From: Nematostella vectensis
Lineage: Eukaryota; Cnidaria; Anthozoa; Actiniaria; Edwardsiidae
Length of the DNA: 60,000 bases
Direction: 5' to 3'
Assembly (NCBI RefSeq): GCF_932526225.1
Contig: NC_064041.1
Coordinates: forward strand, 9,284,813-9,344,812
The position numbers and the translations under genes are program-made. Of this stretch, positions 1-11,900 are shown piece after piece. Below the pieces are notes generated by a model that was given only the letters and a program-made list of their open reading frames with translations, was not told where the DNA came from and ran no database searches. Position 1 is the stretch's first letter. Each line of letters opens with the position of its first letter.

Positions 1-1724
1 ACACCACCAAGTCAGGAGTAGTGCTGTTTCGAGCCCAATGTTTCAGGGGTGTAAATACTGAGGGTCTAGTGGCAGGCTCCTCCTTGACATTTTGCCATTT
101 TTTTCTTATATATGAAATTGTCATTATTGTTAAAACCTATGTAAATGGAAATAGGGTCGTTACCTCCTTTCGAACTGAAGTCATTTTTTTACATCTATCT
201 TCTTATTCAGCCAATCTGAAAAGTTAGTGCGGAGGGGGACTTCGACATGAATTAAAATTCGCAAATTCAGTGATGAAAGTTGGAGGTTAATGAAACCAAA
301 ACTGCAAAATATAAAAAAGTACCACTCTTTAGGGGATAATGGCTTTCAACGCCAGCGAAACACAAGTCATGAAAGTGCAAGCAGAAGGCGCATCAAATTT
401 ATTTATAAATTTTGTAGGTGGTTCTTACCAGAAAAATTCCAGACTTTTAGGAGGCCGGAAATTGATAAGAATACCTAGTGTTCAAAAAATAAGTCCTTCC
501 CCTAAACCCTGAATCAAAATTTGAGGCCCAACCCCTGAATCGACGCTGTTATTGTCCATCTACAGATCATGTCATTAAATGACAACTGTCATTCAGAACA
601 TCGATGCGAAAAGGGTACAGTTCAAAAATGCGTCAAAAAGTTTATACAAAGGATTTTTTTAAGGAGAGGGGTACATTTTGCTCTCTGTCAAAACAGACAC
701 TAAGTTTACTGCTAATACTTTTGAAGCACATATTTATGCAATAATTGTTTATTTTACGAGTTTAACTTGTATTTTTTGTTAGAATCTTTTTTTTTGTTTT
801 TGTTTTTTAAGAGAAATACATAATTCATAAAAAATTGATGATCGAAGATGTTGGACTGAAAATGGAGTAAATTAATTCTTACAAAATAATAAATTAAATT
901 TGTCTTAAATGAGTTAAAAGGTTGATTCTAGTATATCTAAATAATTGCCTAAAAGGCGAGTCTGAATAGGGTTTATTTTTAATAATAAGTAATTTTACAG
1001 AAATTTTTCTTAATATGAATACAAACAACTCAAATGTTGTGCACGATTTGGAAAGACTTCAACAATGGTGAACACAATTGTATACAGAAAATGCCAAAGT
1101 TTTGGAATACTAAGACAATGTCAATGGCTCGATTTTTGGTTCAAACAGTTCGGTTGATATACTGAATAGTTTACATAAGGACTAAAACGAAAGATTTTTT
1201 TTGTACTTAAACAAAAAGGAAGAAAGTAGTTGAGCGTGTATGTATATTGCTTTAAATTCCGACACTTATTCATCTTTAGTTTGCTTCTCTTTATATGATC
1301 CTAAATTCCTGAGAATACCTTAACAAAAAATAGCAAAACGGAAATTAGGAAGAAAAAGAGCTTTCTCTACCCTTAATCAGATAGAGCTCGTATCGACTCT
1401 ACCAAATATTACCCGAGTTTTATCGAACTTGAGCACCTCAGAAATATAAAAAAATATCTACTGTCCGTACATACCTTTGCTGAAGCACATTCCCGCCATA
1501 ACATAAAAAAGAAGAAGCGAGATCATTGTCTTTCCATATATTTGACTGTACTCCCTCTACCAGATGACTTGTTCTAGTCCCGATAGTCTAAACTAAATTT
1601 CCATTATTATTTCATATCTTTTAGCGCAGGTCAACACGCAAAAACAATAATCAAATTTGAATTTTAAATGCGGTTGTTAAGGAGATCTAAGTTAACAGGA
1701 GAGACAAACGGAAAACAGGTGAAT

Positions 1725-1727
<3 letters not shown>
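1..1727. other. AT-rich stretch with no recognisable gene
   Basis: I see no exon, RNA gene or transposon terminus here. The short open frames are low-complexity and lack any family signature. Several poly-A and poly-T runs and generally high AT content fit ordinary intergenic animal DNA. Confidence 0.5.

Positions 1728-1784
<57 letters not shown>
1728..1784. repeat. (TA)n microsatellite
   Basis: This is an uninterrupted run of alternating T and A, about 57 nt. It abuts the 3' side of the Penelope-like element that reads leftward from 3860, so it may mark the insertion point or have arisen at it. The true length is uncertain, because such runs often mis-assemble. Confidence 0.95.
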
Positions 1785-1787
<3 letters not shown>

Positions 1788-1813
1788 GAAAAAAACACGC
1801 GAACTACCGTTTC

Positions 1814-1856
1814 ATCTCTACAAGCCTGTTTCGTGGTTGCCCACTCATCAGGAGAT
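1814..1856 (-). ncRNA. Type I hammerhead ribozyme of a Penelope-like retroelement
   Basis: Read on the minus strand, the sequence holds every part of a hammerhead. Stem I is AUCUC (1856-1852) paired with GAGAU (1818-1814). The core CUGAUGA is at 1851-1845. Stem II is GUGG-GCAA-CCAC, followed by GAAA. A 3-bp stem III (ACA/UGU) is closed by a GGCU loop. The cleavage triplet is GUA, so the predicted cut lies between 1819 and 1818. The motif sits just downstream of the GIY-YIG end of the RT pseudogene. Hammerheads are known in the terminal repeats of Penelope-like elements. GUA is a permitted but less common triplet than GUC. Confidence 0.85.
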
Positions 1857-1962
1857 TAATTAAGAATATATTACTACCATCACTTATATACTATCTGTGT
1901 ATAAAATTAACATGAAAATAGGGCGTGAAATTTGAATGGCTGTTATGATGAAATTGAATAGT

Positions 1963-3860
1963 TCAGCTGTTGCATAACAAGGCTTTGTTCCTGTGGCGGC
2001 ACGAAGACACTAGCTCGTTACGCTTGTTTAAAGTTGATAGCTTGGGTTGGCGGATAATGATAAGTTTTTCTTTGAGGCAGAGATTACATCTTTTGCTAGA
2101 GCTGTTGTAGGTGGAGTGAGATGACAGGATTTTCCATGAAATAAAGTGTTCTATGTCGTTGTCTTTAAGGCTCCATATGTACTTGCTTAGTTCGGTCGAG
2201 TTTCTGTGTTTAGCGTGTCGGAATGAGGCGGTGTGGTTTCTATATCTTGTCTTGAATTCGTTCTCGGTTAGTTCTACGTAGGTTTTGGAGGTGTTGTTGT
2301 CCTTTCTTGTTACAGTGGCTTGGTAGATAACAGATGATTGGAGGCAGTTTCCGTCAAGGGGGTACGTGTTCTTTTGTCTGCAGTTGCATGTTTTGTTATT
2401 GGCGGTGGCGAGGGAGGTGGGGGCGTCTTCGGTTGTTATTGATGAGGCGATTATGCGTTTGTTGTGGCTGTCAATTATCTGCTTGGTGTTGCTTATGCAG
2501 CTATAACTGATTTTGGTTGTGTTCCGGTTGAAGATTTTTCTGAGTTTGTGGTCTTTAGGGAAATGCTTGTCTATGAGTGAGAGGAATTTGTGGCTGATGT
2601 TGGTGCTTGTGTTCTTGCTAAAAGGTGGGTTGTACCAGATGATGATGTTGCGCTGGCGGTTCTTGCGTTTGTTTGTGGTGTTTGGATCGTAGTGCAGCGT
2701 GTAGTTATATCCACTTTCGTCGAGTGCTTTCTGGTATGGCGGGGCGGCTTGGTTGAAGGTTTCTTTGTCTGATGATAGTGTAGATAAGCGTTTGTTGATA
2801 CTGGCAGGGATATTCTTTGTGATGGTAGGTGGGTGGTTGCTCTCGCGGTGGACGTACTGTTAGTGGGGCGTTCGGTTTGGTGAAAGGCTGGTAGGTGTTG
2901 CGGTTCAGGTCGAATGTGACGTCTAGGAAGTTGACTACTCGCTTGTTGGCTTCTATGGTGATTCGCAGTCCGTTGTTTTTGAAGATGCGGCATAGTTCTT
3001 TTTTGATATTTTCTTTGTTTTTAGGTGTGGCGCTTGTGATGGCGTCGTCGCGGTAGAGTCCTACGTTGATGTTAAGGTCTTGGAGTTGGGAGAGGAGGAA
3101 GTTGCCTACAAGTTCGCATGTTTCAGCGCCGTCGTAGCTTCCCAGTGTCACTTCGAATGTCGAGTTGCCTTTTTTGTGCCAGGGTGTTTGGTTGTGAACT
3201 AGGATAGAGCTCTTGGCGTGAGTTATGATGTTTTTTTTCTTCAGCGGTGATGCAGTCGTAGTTAGCGGCGAAGTCGAGGGCTTTGTTTAGGAGTTCTTGG
3301 CTGATGGATGGGTAGAATTCCACTATGTCGAAACATATAAAGTTGGATGCTGTCTTGTTCTTTGTTAATGTGAACCAGTCGATTACGGCTTCAGTGCTTT
3401 TCCATTGGTGAAAGTTACGTTTTGTTGCGATGGTGGTGTTGATGCGGTCGAGGATACTTTTGCTGATCTTGCCTATTTCGGACTTGGTAGGGTTGATGAG
3501 TCTGCAGGTCGGTTTATTTTTTATGCGGTCGCTGTCTTCTTTTAGTTTTTTGAGGAATGGGCTGCTCGCTTCTTTGAATTTTACGGACTGGATCATTTTC
3601 AGCATGTCGTCTTCAAAGTCTTTTAATTCATCAATAGGAGGAGGGTTTTTGGTCGATTTAAAGCCGTACGTTTCTTTTGAAGACGAAGTGGGATCGGAGT
3701 TGACAAAGAAGTGGGCTTTCCAGCGCATTCTGCGTAAAAAGTGCTCGGTCTTTTCGATGAGGCGTTGAAGGTAGTCATTACGTGATGGTAGTGGGATATT
3801 CTTGGACGAGTAGTTGATGCTGAATTTTTCCATTATGGGTAGCCGTAGAGTGCTCGACAA
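1963..3860 (-). pseudogene. Penelope-like reverse transcriptase with C-terminal GIY-YIG endonuclease, frameshifted
   Basis: Three minus-strand frames join end to end into one RT-endonuclease. The first (3860 to about 3230) has the RT fingers and a motif A-like FDIVEFYPSIS. The second (about 3230-2860) has GSYDGAETCELVG and the catalytic-type YRDD. The third (about 2855-1963) has WYNPPFSKN, a Cys-rich CNCR...PLDGNCL linker and a GIY-YIG-type domain starting VIYQATVT and continuing TYVELTEN. One break lies in a run of eight A at 3231-3238 and the other near 2860, with an in-frame stop in one frame there. The first ATG is at 3833, but the open frame continues upstream into the hairpin at 3880-3969, so the 5' end is probably truncated. 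Members of this family copy themselves by target-primed reverse transcription. This copy is most likely dead. Confidence 0.85.
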
Positions 3861-3879
3861 GCTGAAACTTGGAGCTATG

Positions 3880-3969
3880 ATAATGCGTGAGTGCAGGCGT
3901 TCATATAACAGTGCTCAATACACCTATGTATTGAGCACTGTTATATGAACACCTGCACTCACGCATTAT
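3880..3969. repeat. Near-perfect 43-bp inverted repeat (hairpin) at the 5' edge of the Penelope element
   Basis: The arms 3880-3922 and 3927-3969 are reverse complements with one mismatch and a 4-nt loop (CCTA). The left arm continues the open frame of the RT pseudogene, so the right arm looks like an inverted copy of the element's truncated 5' end. Confidence 0.9.
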
Positions 3970-4918
3970 GTATAGTGTATGTATATATACGTCACAACAT
4001 AACATCTACAGTGACAATAGCCTTTCATTCGTCTGGGTCATACTCGCTCCCCTTCCTCTCCCCCCCCCCCCCCCCCTTTATTATTATTTTTTTTTGTTAT
4101 TCCTGTGGCTATGCGAAGCATAAGCCAAAGAGTTATCTTGGTGGGTCACCATCACTCACTCGAACACTCTTTCGTAAACGCAATTTAGATACGAAAGCCC
4201 ATCGCAAAGTATCTTCATGTGGGATGTAAATAAATGATTTTGCATACCGGGATACCTGTCGTAACCCAGTCATAAAATACAATTCTGCAAATTTGCGCAA
4301 TGCACAGGAAGCCCGAGCTCCGATTCTTGGTAAGGCTTCTCCAGCTGACAGTCCGCCATATATGGATTTGAAATCTCACCGGAGACTCGCTTGCATTTGT
4401 GAAGTTGAAAAGGCAAAATTGACAATGTCATTACTAGAAATGCAATCAAAGCTTTTCCATCTATAATGTCGCTGAGGAAAGTCGTAAGTACTCAAATTGG
4501 ATTCTTTAAGGAGGATTTTCGATTCCACACGAGAGCGGGAGACTCGACTAATCCAAACTACTGTAGTCAGATATAGCCTGTTTTAAAGCCTTAAAATACT
4601 CTGTGCACTCAGGAATGAACTAGAGGTCAATTCTCAATTGCCTATATTTACGTTGTCCACTCTAGATCTGAGGTTTGAATAAATTTTGATATAAACAGTG
4701 TCCTCCTGGTGAAACCTGGTGAAACTCGAAATACCATAGCGATATAAAACTTTTTGTTGCTAACAATAACACTTCCTTTGATTTGTTGATTGTTTTTTTT
4801 CTTTCTTAGATAAATTCTCTAGCTCTTCTTGAATGTCATATTCTTTAATAAAGCATTTTAATGCAATAAGAACTAGAGGATTCTGTTGTGTTTGATGTTC
4901 TATACAAACAGTATGATG
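3970..4918. other. Intergenic stretch, nothing recognised
   Basis: No exon or transposon end was identified. A run of about 19 C lies near 4060-4078, followed by T-rich DNA. The open frame across 3945-4229 is low-complexity and starts inside the hairpin. Confidence 0.4.
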
Positions 4919-5400
4919 GCATAAATCAAGGGCTCATAAGTAAGGGCAATCAACTTCCCCATGTTCTGGTACTATATAGGTGTCACGGCGTTTCCTAGGA
5001 TCAGGCTATTTTTAGACGCGCCGATGAGCCAATCAGGTTCGACCTTTGTGTTGACGTTTGGGCTGAGCTCAACTGCACGCTCAGTCTTAGACAAAAAACT
5101 TTGTTCTCTCTTCGGTACTTTGACTTTTGTTGCTCTCTCTTTTTTATATGAATCCAACCCTACCTAAGACTTTGAATTCTTTTGTTAAACAAACAAAACC
5201 GGCGGAAAATGGATAAAAAAATATTCTTCCTAACTGCAATTTGCGCGTGCAGCCTCACGTCACTCGCGTGGGCTACCAACGTCAAAGTAGCTGATTGGCC
5301 CGTTCATGCGCGCGCGTCTCAATATAGCCTGATCCTCGAAAACGCCGTGACACTTATATAATACAGATGATTGCCCCTACTTATAAGCCTCTGCATAAAT
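4919..5400. mobile_element. hAT-type MITE with exact 8-bp target duplication
   Basis: The element body is 4927-5392 (466 bp), flanked on both sides by GCATAAAT (4919-4926 and 5393-5400). Its ends are inverted repeats: left CAAGGGCTCATAAGTAAGGG, right (reversed) AGAGGCTTATAAGTAGGGG. A second, more internal inverted block starts at GTGTCACGGCG and runs to GCCAATCAG. The 8-bp duplication and CA-AGGG ends fit non-autonomous hAT elements. It has no coding capacity; the open frames inside it are chance. Confidence 0.8.
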
Positions 5401-6963
5401 ACAGTAGATCTTATTGTTTATTTTGTACTTACCTATAAAATAAAGCACTTACAATGAAATAATTGGCATGAAAAATGAAAACAATTAAACTGTACCAACT
5501 GTACCGGTATTACCCGCGCGCCATGTCGATTCCGAATCTGGCTATTTTTAGTAACAACCACCCCACCACTGCGCGTGAGGATTTGCTCCTTTTATTTTGT
5601 CCTACACCCCTGCGGGTTGCGTGTTGTTGTTTTGCCAACTCGATAGGAATGAAATGAGATCATGTAAAATGGCTGTGATACAGCGTTTGATTCAAATCCT
5701 GACTCCAGCTTGTATAATATACTTAATAGTTATAGAAATGTCTAGAAACATCATCAAAGAAGTACAGTAATGTATCACTCGTTATTTTCTCGCTATTACA
5801 AAAGTTCAGATACTTCAGCTTGCTGGCTTTGATCATCACAAAAATGCATCCCCTCGCTACAAGGATAGTTTTATGAAATGTATTTTCTTGGATTCATTTT
5901 CAATTCACCGGAATATTCACAAAAATCAATATCGTATCTAATGTCTAACTTACAGATTTCGTTTGACCACTAGGAAGATAATTAATGTTAAAAAAACTAC
6001 GAAGAGGCAGCAAGTTAGAGCGGAAACAGTGTTTGAAGCAGTAGGTTTTCCGCTCTCAATTTTGAATGAAGTCTCATTTTTAAACGTTTTCGAAATCTTG
6101 CAATCCTCGAAGTACTACATACCATTAATACACTGCAACTGTCTGTATCCTTGATGCTAGAATAAAATTTTCGATGATATTTGTGCGAATAGGGATCTTA
6201 TGCTCTCTTGACTGTACTAACATTGTGGCATATTTTGTGTGTAACAGCGAATTTACCATTATATGAAATATATTTAAAGTTTTCCTATATTCTATCACGG
6301 TTTCAGCTCAACTGTGACATTTTTTTTCTTTGCTAGCCTATATCCTCTACACCCAAAAAGATAGCATTTGGTGTAGAGGAATAAGATATTAAATACGACG
6401 TCTTTTGCGCATTGCGCAATTCTCACAGGTTGAAAAAGCAGCTTATTAGCTAGAAAATAAAACTCATGTGGGGACTCATCAAGTAAAGCTCCAAGTGCAG
6501 TATTCTAAATGAAGGGGGGGGGGGGGCGACAAAGCAAAACAATGGCATGAAATTTTCCAATTCTCATTATATAAGCTCAAGATCCCGCATACAAGAGGTT
6601 CCTCTGACCAAAAGCTTAATTCCAAATTTTAAAGTTGGCTTAATTTCTGATCAGGGCCCGAGTTCTCCCTAAAAACGAGGAGAATTTATACTTTGAACCT
6701 TTGAAAATTGCTCTTCAAGCCTCATATCTTGAAGACGAATCCAGTAGAAAAAAAAAACACTTTTTGATATGTTGGTTTACATAACATAAGAAACCTCTAT
6801 GCTTCAAGCTTACCGAAGTTAACCAGAGCTTATTTTGGGAAAACTTGCCATTTTTTTTCTCAGTCGAAGGGGGGTCTAAATGTGACGGGGGTCTTTTTAT
6901 TTACCGTTTACCACAGGAAACCCAACAACGAAACGCCATCATAGGGTCTGCAAAACCGGATGG
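5401..6963. other. Intergenic stretch with one dispersed repeat
   Basis: No gene was recognised. The segment from about 5505 to 5640 (GTATTACCCGCGCGCCATGT onward) recurs at about 18930-19050, so it belongs to a dispersed repeat. A poly-G run lies near 6517-6527. A short inverted repeat, TCCTCTACACC and GGTGTAGAGGA, lies near 6351-6382. Confidence 0.4.
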
Positions 6964-6986
6964 ATGAAAATGATGGATATTTCAGG

Positions 6987-7475
6987 TTACAATATAAGGC
7001 GCATATTATTTACACACGCGCAAGCTTTGATATCGTCGACAAGGAAATTCAAAACTGATGGTGAATTCCTAGGAAGTATTTCCATAATAGACAAATCATC
7101 AACAAATTTAACGCGTGGGCCCAAGGATGACATTAACCATACAAAATTGGCCCTAACCGAGTACCCTGTGGTATGCCTCCTTAAAGAACACGAGACTGAG
7201 GACAAGCTGTTCCGATTCGCGTTACCTGGGATCGTCCCAGCAAAAATGGAACAACCCGCCGCAACAAACTCGCATCTAACCATATTAGAGAGATTTTCGA
7301 TAAGGTTTTTGTGGTCGATCAGATCGAAACCCTGACAAAAGTCCGCGAAAAATAGCATTACGGCACAGTTCCCCTTATCTAGGGCTTCTAACATTAAGTG
7401 GAGAAGGCAGATAAGAGCTTGGGTCGTCCTGAGTCGATATATTTTCTCCCCTCTCCCAGCCCGGGTATTAAACAT
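6987..7475 (-). pseudogene. LINE reverse transcriptase fragment, decayed
   Basis: The 162-residue minus-strand frame resembles the palm of a jockey/CR1-class non-LTR reverse transcriptase. TTQALICLLH is followed by motif A-like FFADFCQGFDLIDHK and, further on, a motif C-like FVDDLSIMEIL. The usual FADD/YADD is replaced by FVDD, and the segment between A and C is poorly preserved, which suggests internal frameshifts. No endonuclease or 3' end was found next to it. This is an isolated relic. Confidence 0.65.
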
Positions 7476-8145
7476 TCTCTAATTCTCTGGATGTTTTACC
7501 GGCCCTTTAAACTTCCAAGTCCCCTGTTTCAAGAAAAGTCGAGAAGGATAACGACGTTTTGGCGAGGAAAGTCCACGAGTGCGTTGTGTATTCGAGAGCG
7601 GCTATTAATCGAAAGTGACCAATCTAGATAAGATTTAGAGCACTGTTCTGGTGCAATAAGTTTATTAAAGGATTTACACGCTGCCGTATACTCAACAGAT
7701 ATTTGTTTCATGCAACAACTAGACGCTCAGTTCAGCATGAAGTCGGGCTAGTTGGCTAGTAGGAACACATCATGCATGGAACGGCGAATTCGATTGTCAT
7801 TTGCGCCGATTGGTTGGCGTGTGAATCTGTGCGTTCTAGGCATAATTTCTTGCTGTATACAGTAATATCCCTCCTTGGTACTTTTTCTTCTGACTTGTTT
7901 TAAAATTTATTGAGGCAGGGACGTGATTGAAGCTTGAAGCGAGAAGCTTGGGTAGCACGTTTAATTGAAAATTACTCAGAAGACCCTGAAGACGAGGTTG
8001 GTTCCACACTATACATGGGTAACCTAGCCTCATAACTCACTAGCCTCATAACACAGGCAACCCAAAATCCAATTCGGGCCGCCTATAGCGCCAAACTAAT
8101 TTAACTGTTTTCTTACTTTACAAGCTAGTGTTGGGAAGAGCTCAC
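7476..8145. other. Intergenic stretch, nothing recognised
   Basis: Open frames here lack any domain signature and overlap on both strands. No splice-flanked exon of the PAN/EGF family was found. Confidence 0.35.
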
Positions 8146-8301
8146 TTATGCCTGGTGTACACAGGGTTTTTTTTATTATGTCGTAATTTTCTTTCGTTAT
8201 CTCGGCCTTTTGTCAAAATGTCAAACCATTCACACTTGAACATACTAAGCTAAGAGTGCGCGCGCTCATGTCGTTATGTCACTAGTGTGCACCCGGCATT
8301 A
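8146..8301. mobile_element. Short Harbinger-like MITE
   Basis: The 150-bp body (8149-8298) begins TGCCTGGTGTACACAG and ends CTAGTGTGCACCCGGCA, an imperfect terminal inverted repeat. TTA flanks both sides (8146-8148 and 8299-8301). The 3-bp TTA duplication and the GCCTG.TG.ACAC ends match the better preserved copy at 22257-22478. Both also carry a TTATGTCGT-type internal motif. Confidence 0.55.
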
Positions 8302-8946
8302 ATCAGAGCTATGCTTTACCGTCGTATAAAACAAAGTACATCTAGCCAATCAATTCAAATCTGCTAATAACTCAATCAATCAGTCTTGATTATACAAGAA
8401 AATGAGAACAAGACATTTCACTCCAGCCACCGAATAAAATACTTTCTGTGCATGGTTATAAAAGGCTTTCATCCTACTCCCTGATCATGGCCATTAAAGA
8501 GACTCTCAATATTTTCATAGTCACCAATGAAAATAATCCGTCGTAGTTATCACCCACTCATTTCGATAGTGGCGGATCCCTTCCCCGAGCCTCTTGCCCT
8601 GGCTTCTATTGGCTGAGCGGCTTGTCGGTTGGTGACGCCACTTTTGATTTGCCACTCACCATGAAGTCTAACAAAACACTCGCCAAATCGACGTTTCGAG
8701 GGAAACTGTTATCTTAGCGTTTAAACATGAAATCGAGTACAGTACGAATTCACACATATCTTACTACTAAGGAGATATAAATTTACTTCAACTGATCCTG
8801 GTATTGGTAATTGATTTTGAAGGCGCAAGAGTAAATTTAACGTGATATTTTGCGAGTCGGTCCGAAAGACACAAGAAGTCGAATCGGTGAACTATTTGTT
8901 GTTAACTGTCACAGCTAGATTTATCTTGTATAACAGGCAGGGATGT
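8302..8946. other. Gene A downstream flank
   Basis: This is the 3' flank of gene A. Segments near 8385-8570 are shared with the flanks of genes B (about 20040-20280) and D (about 54780-54900). In A the shared sequence is interrupted between about 8590 and 8938 by unrelated DNA absent from B and D, so an insertion is likely. No clear polyadenylation signal was pinned down. Confidence 0.4.
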
Positions 8947-11900
8947 TCACATGCATTCGTAGACCTCCACCCTCAAAGCAGGCCGGTGCTGGAAAGTTAC
9001 CACGATGATCCGGATGCCACGTGTAACAATGGGCTGTGCCAACACTCGGTAGACAACAGTGTCCCTGTCTGTGTTCCCGGGGAACACCTGGAATAGAGAA
9101 CAAAACATCAATCAAAGCCAAACCCAACACATCCTTTTATTGTTTAATTTGCAAGGCAAGTGCTCGACTCTTATTGTACATTTATGGGCACGAGATGCTG
9201 TGAAATGTGTCTTAGAGTTGAAAGAGTTAACAATCATAGAGTTGAAAGTTCCAAGCACGACTAGCCCGACTCCACAAATTTGCGGGCGGCGGAACAAATA
9301 TTTTGAGGATAAATAGTCTGTCTGAGGTCTGAGGTCTGTTTTGTGCCCTTGAAAATATCTAGCCTCCTCAGAAGGTAGCTCGTCGATTACCATGTATGGC
9401 GCTGGCGTGGGCTTCGTTTGAAGAGCGTCCAGATACTCAACTTTTGATTTTAATTTCTCATAAACGCACACTCGACTATTTTAGCCATAGGGTCGGGTAA
9501 TAGTTTAAAAGATGCACGGCTTGTGGCCAAATGTTGAAAAACAATATTTTCCCTAGTTTTCAGATTATAATACAAAAATACTCTCAAATTGACTATCTGG
9601 AATTAATTCTTGTGTAACACTGGTCCTCTTGACCCTCTCACACAAGTTGCCTTAGGGTGTGGACTTAGCAGGGGGCGTAAGTTCGGGGATGGATCTTTGT
9701 AAGAGTGCACTTATTTTATCAAAGATTGCGACGACAATTTTGGCGAAGATATAAATATTCATCAATCGCGAAGTTTGACAGGTCAGTTTTAAGCCAAAAA
9801 TTCGTGTGCTTTGGAGAATTGTTAGGTGTTAGTTTGTGTGAATTAAGAAAAAAAATCATCGCGCAGATTTCGAGATTTTTATTTTAATATATATATTGCT
9901 TCCATTTAACTTGCATGAAAAATAGAAATTTTACTTGCAAGAAAAGTGAATCTAGCGGAATCTAATAAAGCATAGATGTCTCAATAAAATCTAAACAAAT
10001 CGCGACAAAAATGAGTCTTCAATAGGGAACTTGGTAAAAGCTGTTTAGCCACAACAACCTCCGGCGCGCCACCTTAAAATACAAGTTTTTTGGCTTCTTT
10101 TTTTAAATCATGGTTGCAATAGTAAGTACATGATGGTGTCTTTACTTTTCCCTTAGCAAAAAGCTAGATCAGCCCCCGACTCGTACCTTTTCTTGTTCTC
10201 CCTCGCGGTACAGTTTCCAGGTGGATAGATCGGTGCTGTAGCTGATCTTGTAGCTCTTCGTCCACTCATACCGAATCGCGTTTCCTTGAGTGGCCACCTT
10301 GGTGAGTGTTGTCGCACGCCCCAGGTCGATTTGGAGGTACTCTTCAGGGCTCTGAGATGCTGACGCCCATACGCTTGCGTGATTAAGGCGGCCATTTGAA
10401 GGTCGCAGGGTTTCTAAGTAGCTCGATGCAGTGATTGCAGAGTCACTTATAGCGCCCGATTCCATACCCATAGCGCAATCTGTCAATCACAAGTACACAG
10501 TCATGAATAGTGGGAACTATGAAATTTCTCTCACAGTTAAATTTACCGAAATATCTCATTCGTCAATATCTACGTAAGAACAACAAAATTAAAATGTACT
10601 AACATTCATTTATTTTAACGCGTAATAACTTTCAACGCAAAATGTAGTCTTAAAGTAAAATGCAAAAACCTTCAACGCAAAATGTTATAAAACTAAAAAA
10701 TTATATCGACTACAAGATTACTTTCGTCTGTGCCTACGCATTAACCCTATTCCGACTGCGGGAGGGGGGGCTCTTTAAGCTGTAAATTGCTGTAACTTCT
10801 GAACCATAGAAGCTAAGAGGCTATCTAAATGATGTAAATAATAATTTTGGCAATATTTGAAAGAATATCTAGACGTCGTATTATGACGTTTATTGTGACG
10901 TCATAATTGATTGGACGACACCCAAAATGTAGCGTGACGTTTCTTTGCATACTGGTGATTATTGTCTGTAGGTTTGATGGACATAGCCCAAGCGGTTCAT
11001 GAAATACGGAGGTAAACAGTCACAGACAGCTCAAAATAGCCCAGTCCGAAAAGGGTTAACATTTATCTTCTATTAATAGTTGTAGAACTTTTATAACCAG
11101 GTGTACATGTAATATCATCACTAATATCGGTTGGTGGTTTTCATTACCTGCGCAGTTTATTCCGTCTCCTGTAAACCCAGGTTTACATGTGCATGCGAAG
11201 GAGCCAATGGTGTTTACACAAGTAGCGTCCAGATGACAATTGTTGCTTCCAGAAGAGCATTCATCAATATCTACGTAAAAACACAAAAATAGCTTTAGTG
11301 ATGTTCTATATACAGTATTCTATGATCTCATAAGACCGCTTTTACCTGTTTCACATGCGATACCGGTGTATCCTTGTGGACACTCACATCTGTATCTTGG
11401 AGTCCCCTTTAACTCAAGACAGGTCATGTTGCTCGAGGGACAAGGATTTGGAACGCAAACCTCCTAAGAAAAAGGAAAAAATAGCATTTCTACTAGCCTT
11501 AGCCTAGCTATTGTCTAAATGTAGCATGAGTATCAGGCGATTTTATTTTTCAAAAGTTGGAGAGGAAAAATAAAAGTACACCTGACACAAATACTAGACG
11601 CGACGCCTGCCGCCCCTTTTCAGGCCACTGTCAAAATACGTCGGCTGTCAATTTTCCAATGACTCGCATGGTGGCACAATCAAATGCCCAAATCAAATTA
11701 TAAACAGCATTTATGTAAAACAAAACTACATTGGTGTTTATGCAAGGGTAATAATTTTAGTAACGACGAACCCGGGTGAGGGTAACTTTATGCTAAATGA
11801 TTTGAAACGCACAGATAGTTCACGGCTCAGAAGATTTACGGTTTAAGTATATGACCGTAGATACACACATCACGAAATTACTACAGGATATTCACATCAC

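Noticed and set aside
2571-2993. 140-residue Thr/His-rich minus frame as a separate gene
   Set aside because: Off-frame reading of the Penelope RT, whose true frame is identifiable alongside it.
4961-5167. Pair of overlapping about 60-residue frames on both strands
   Set aside because: They lie inside the hAT MITE and arise from its inverted repeats.
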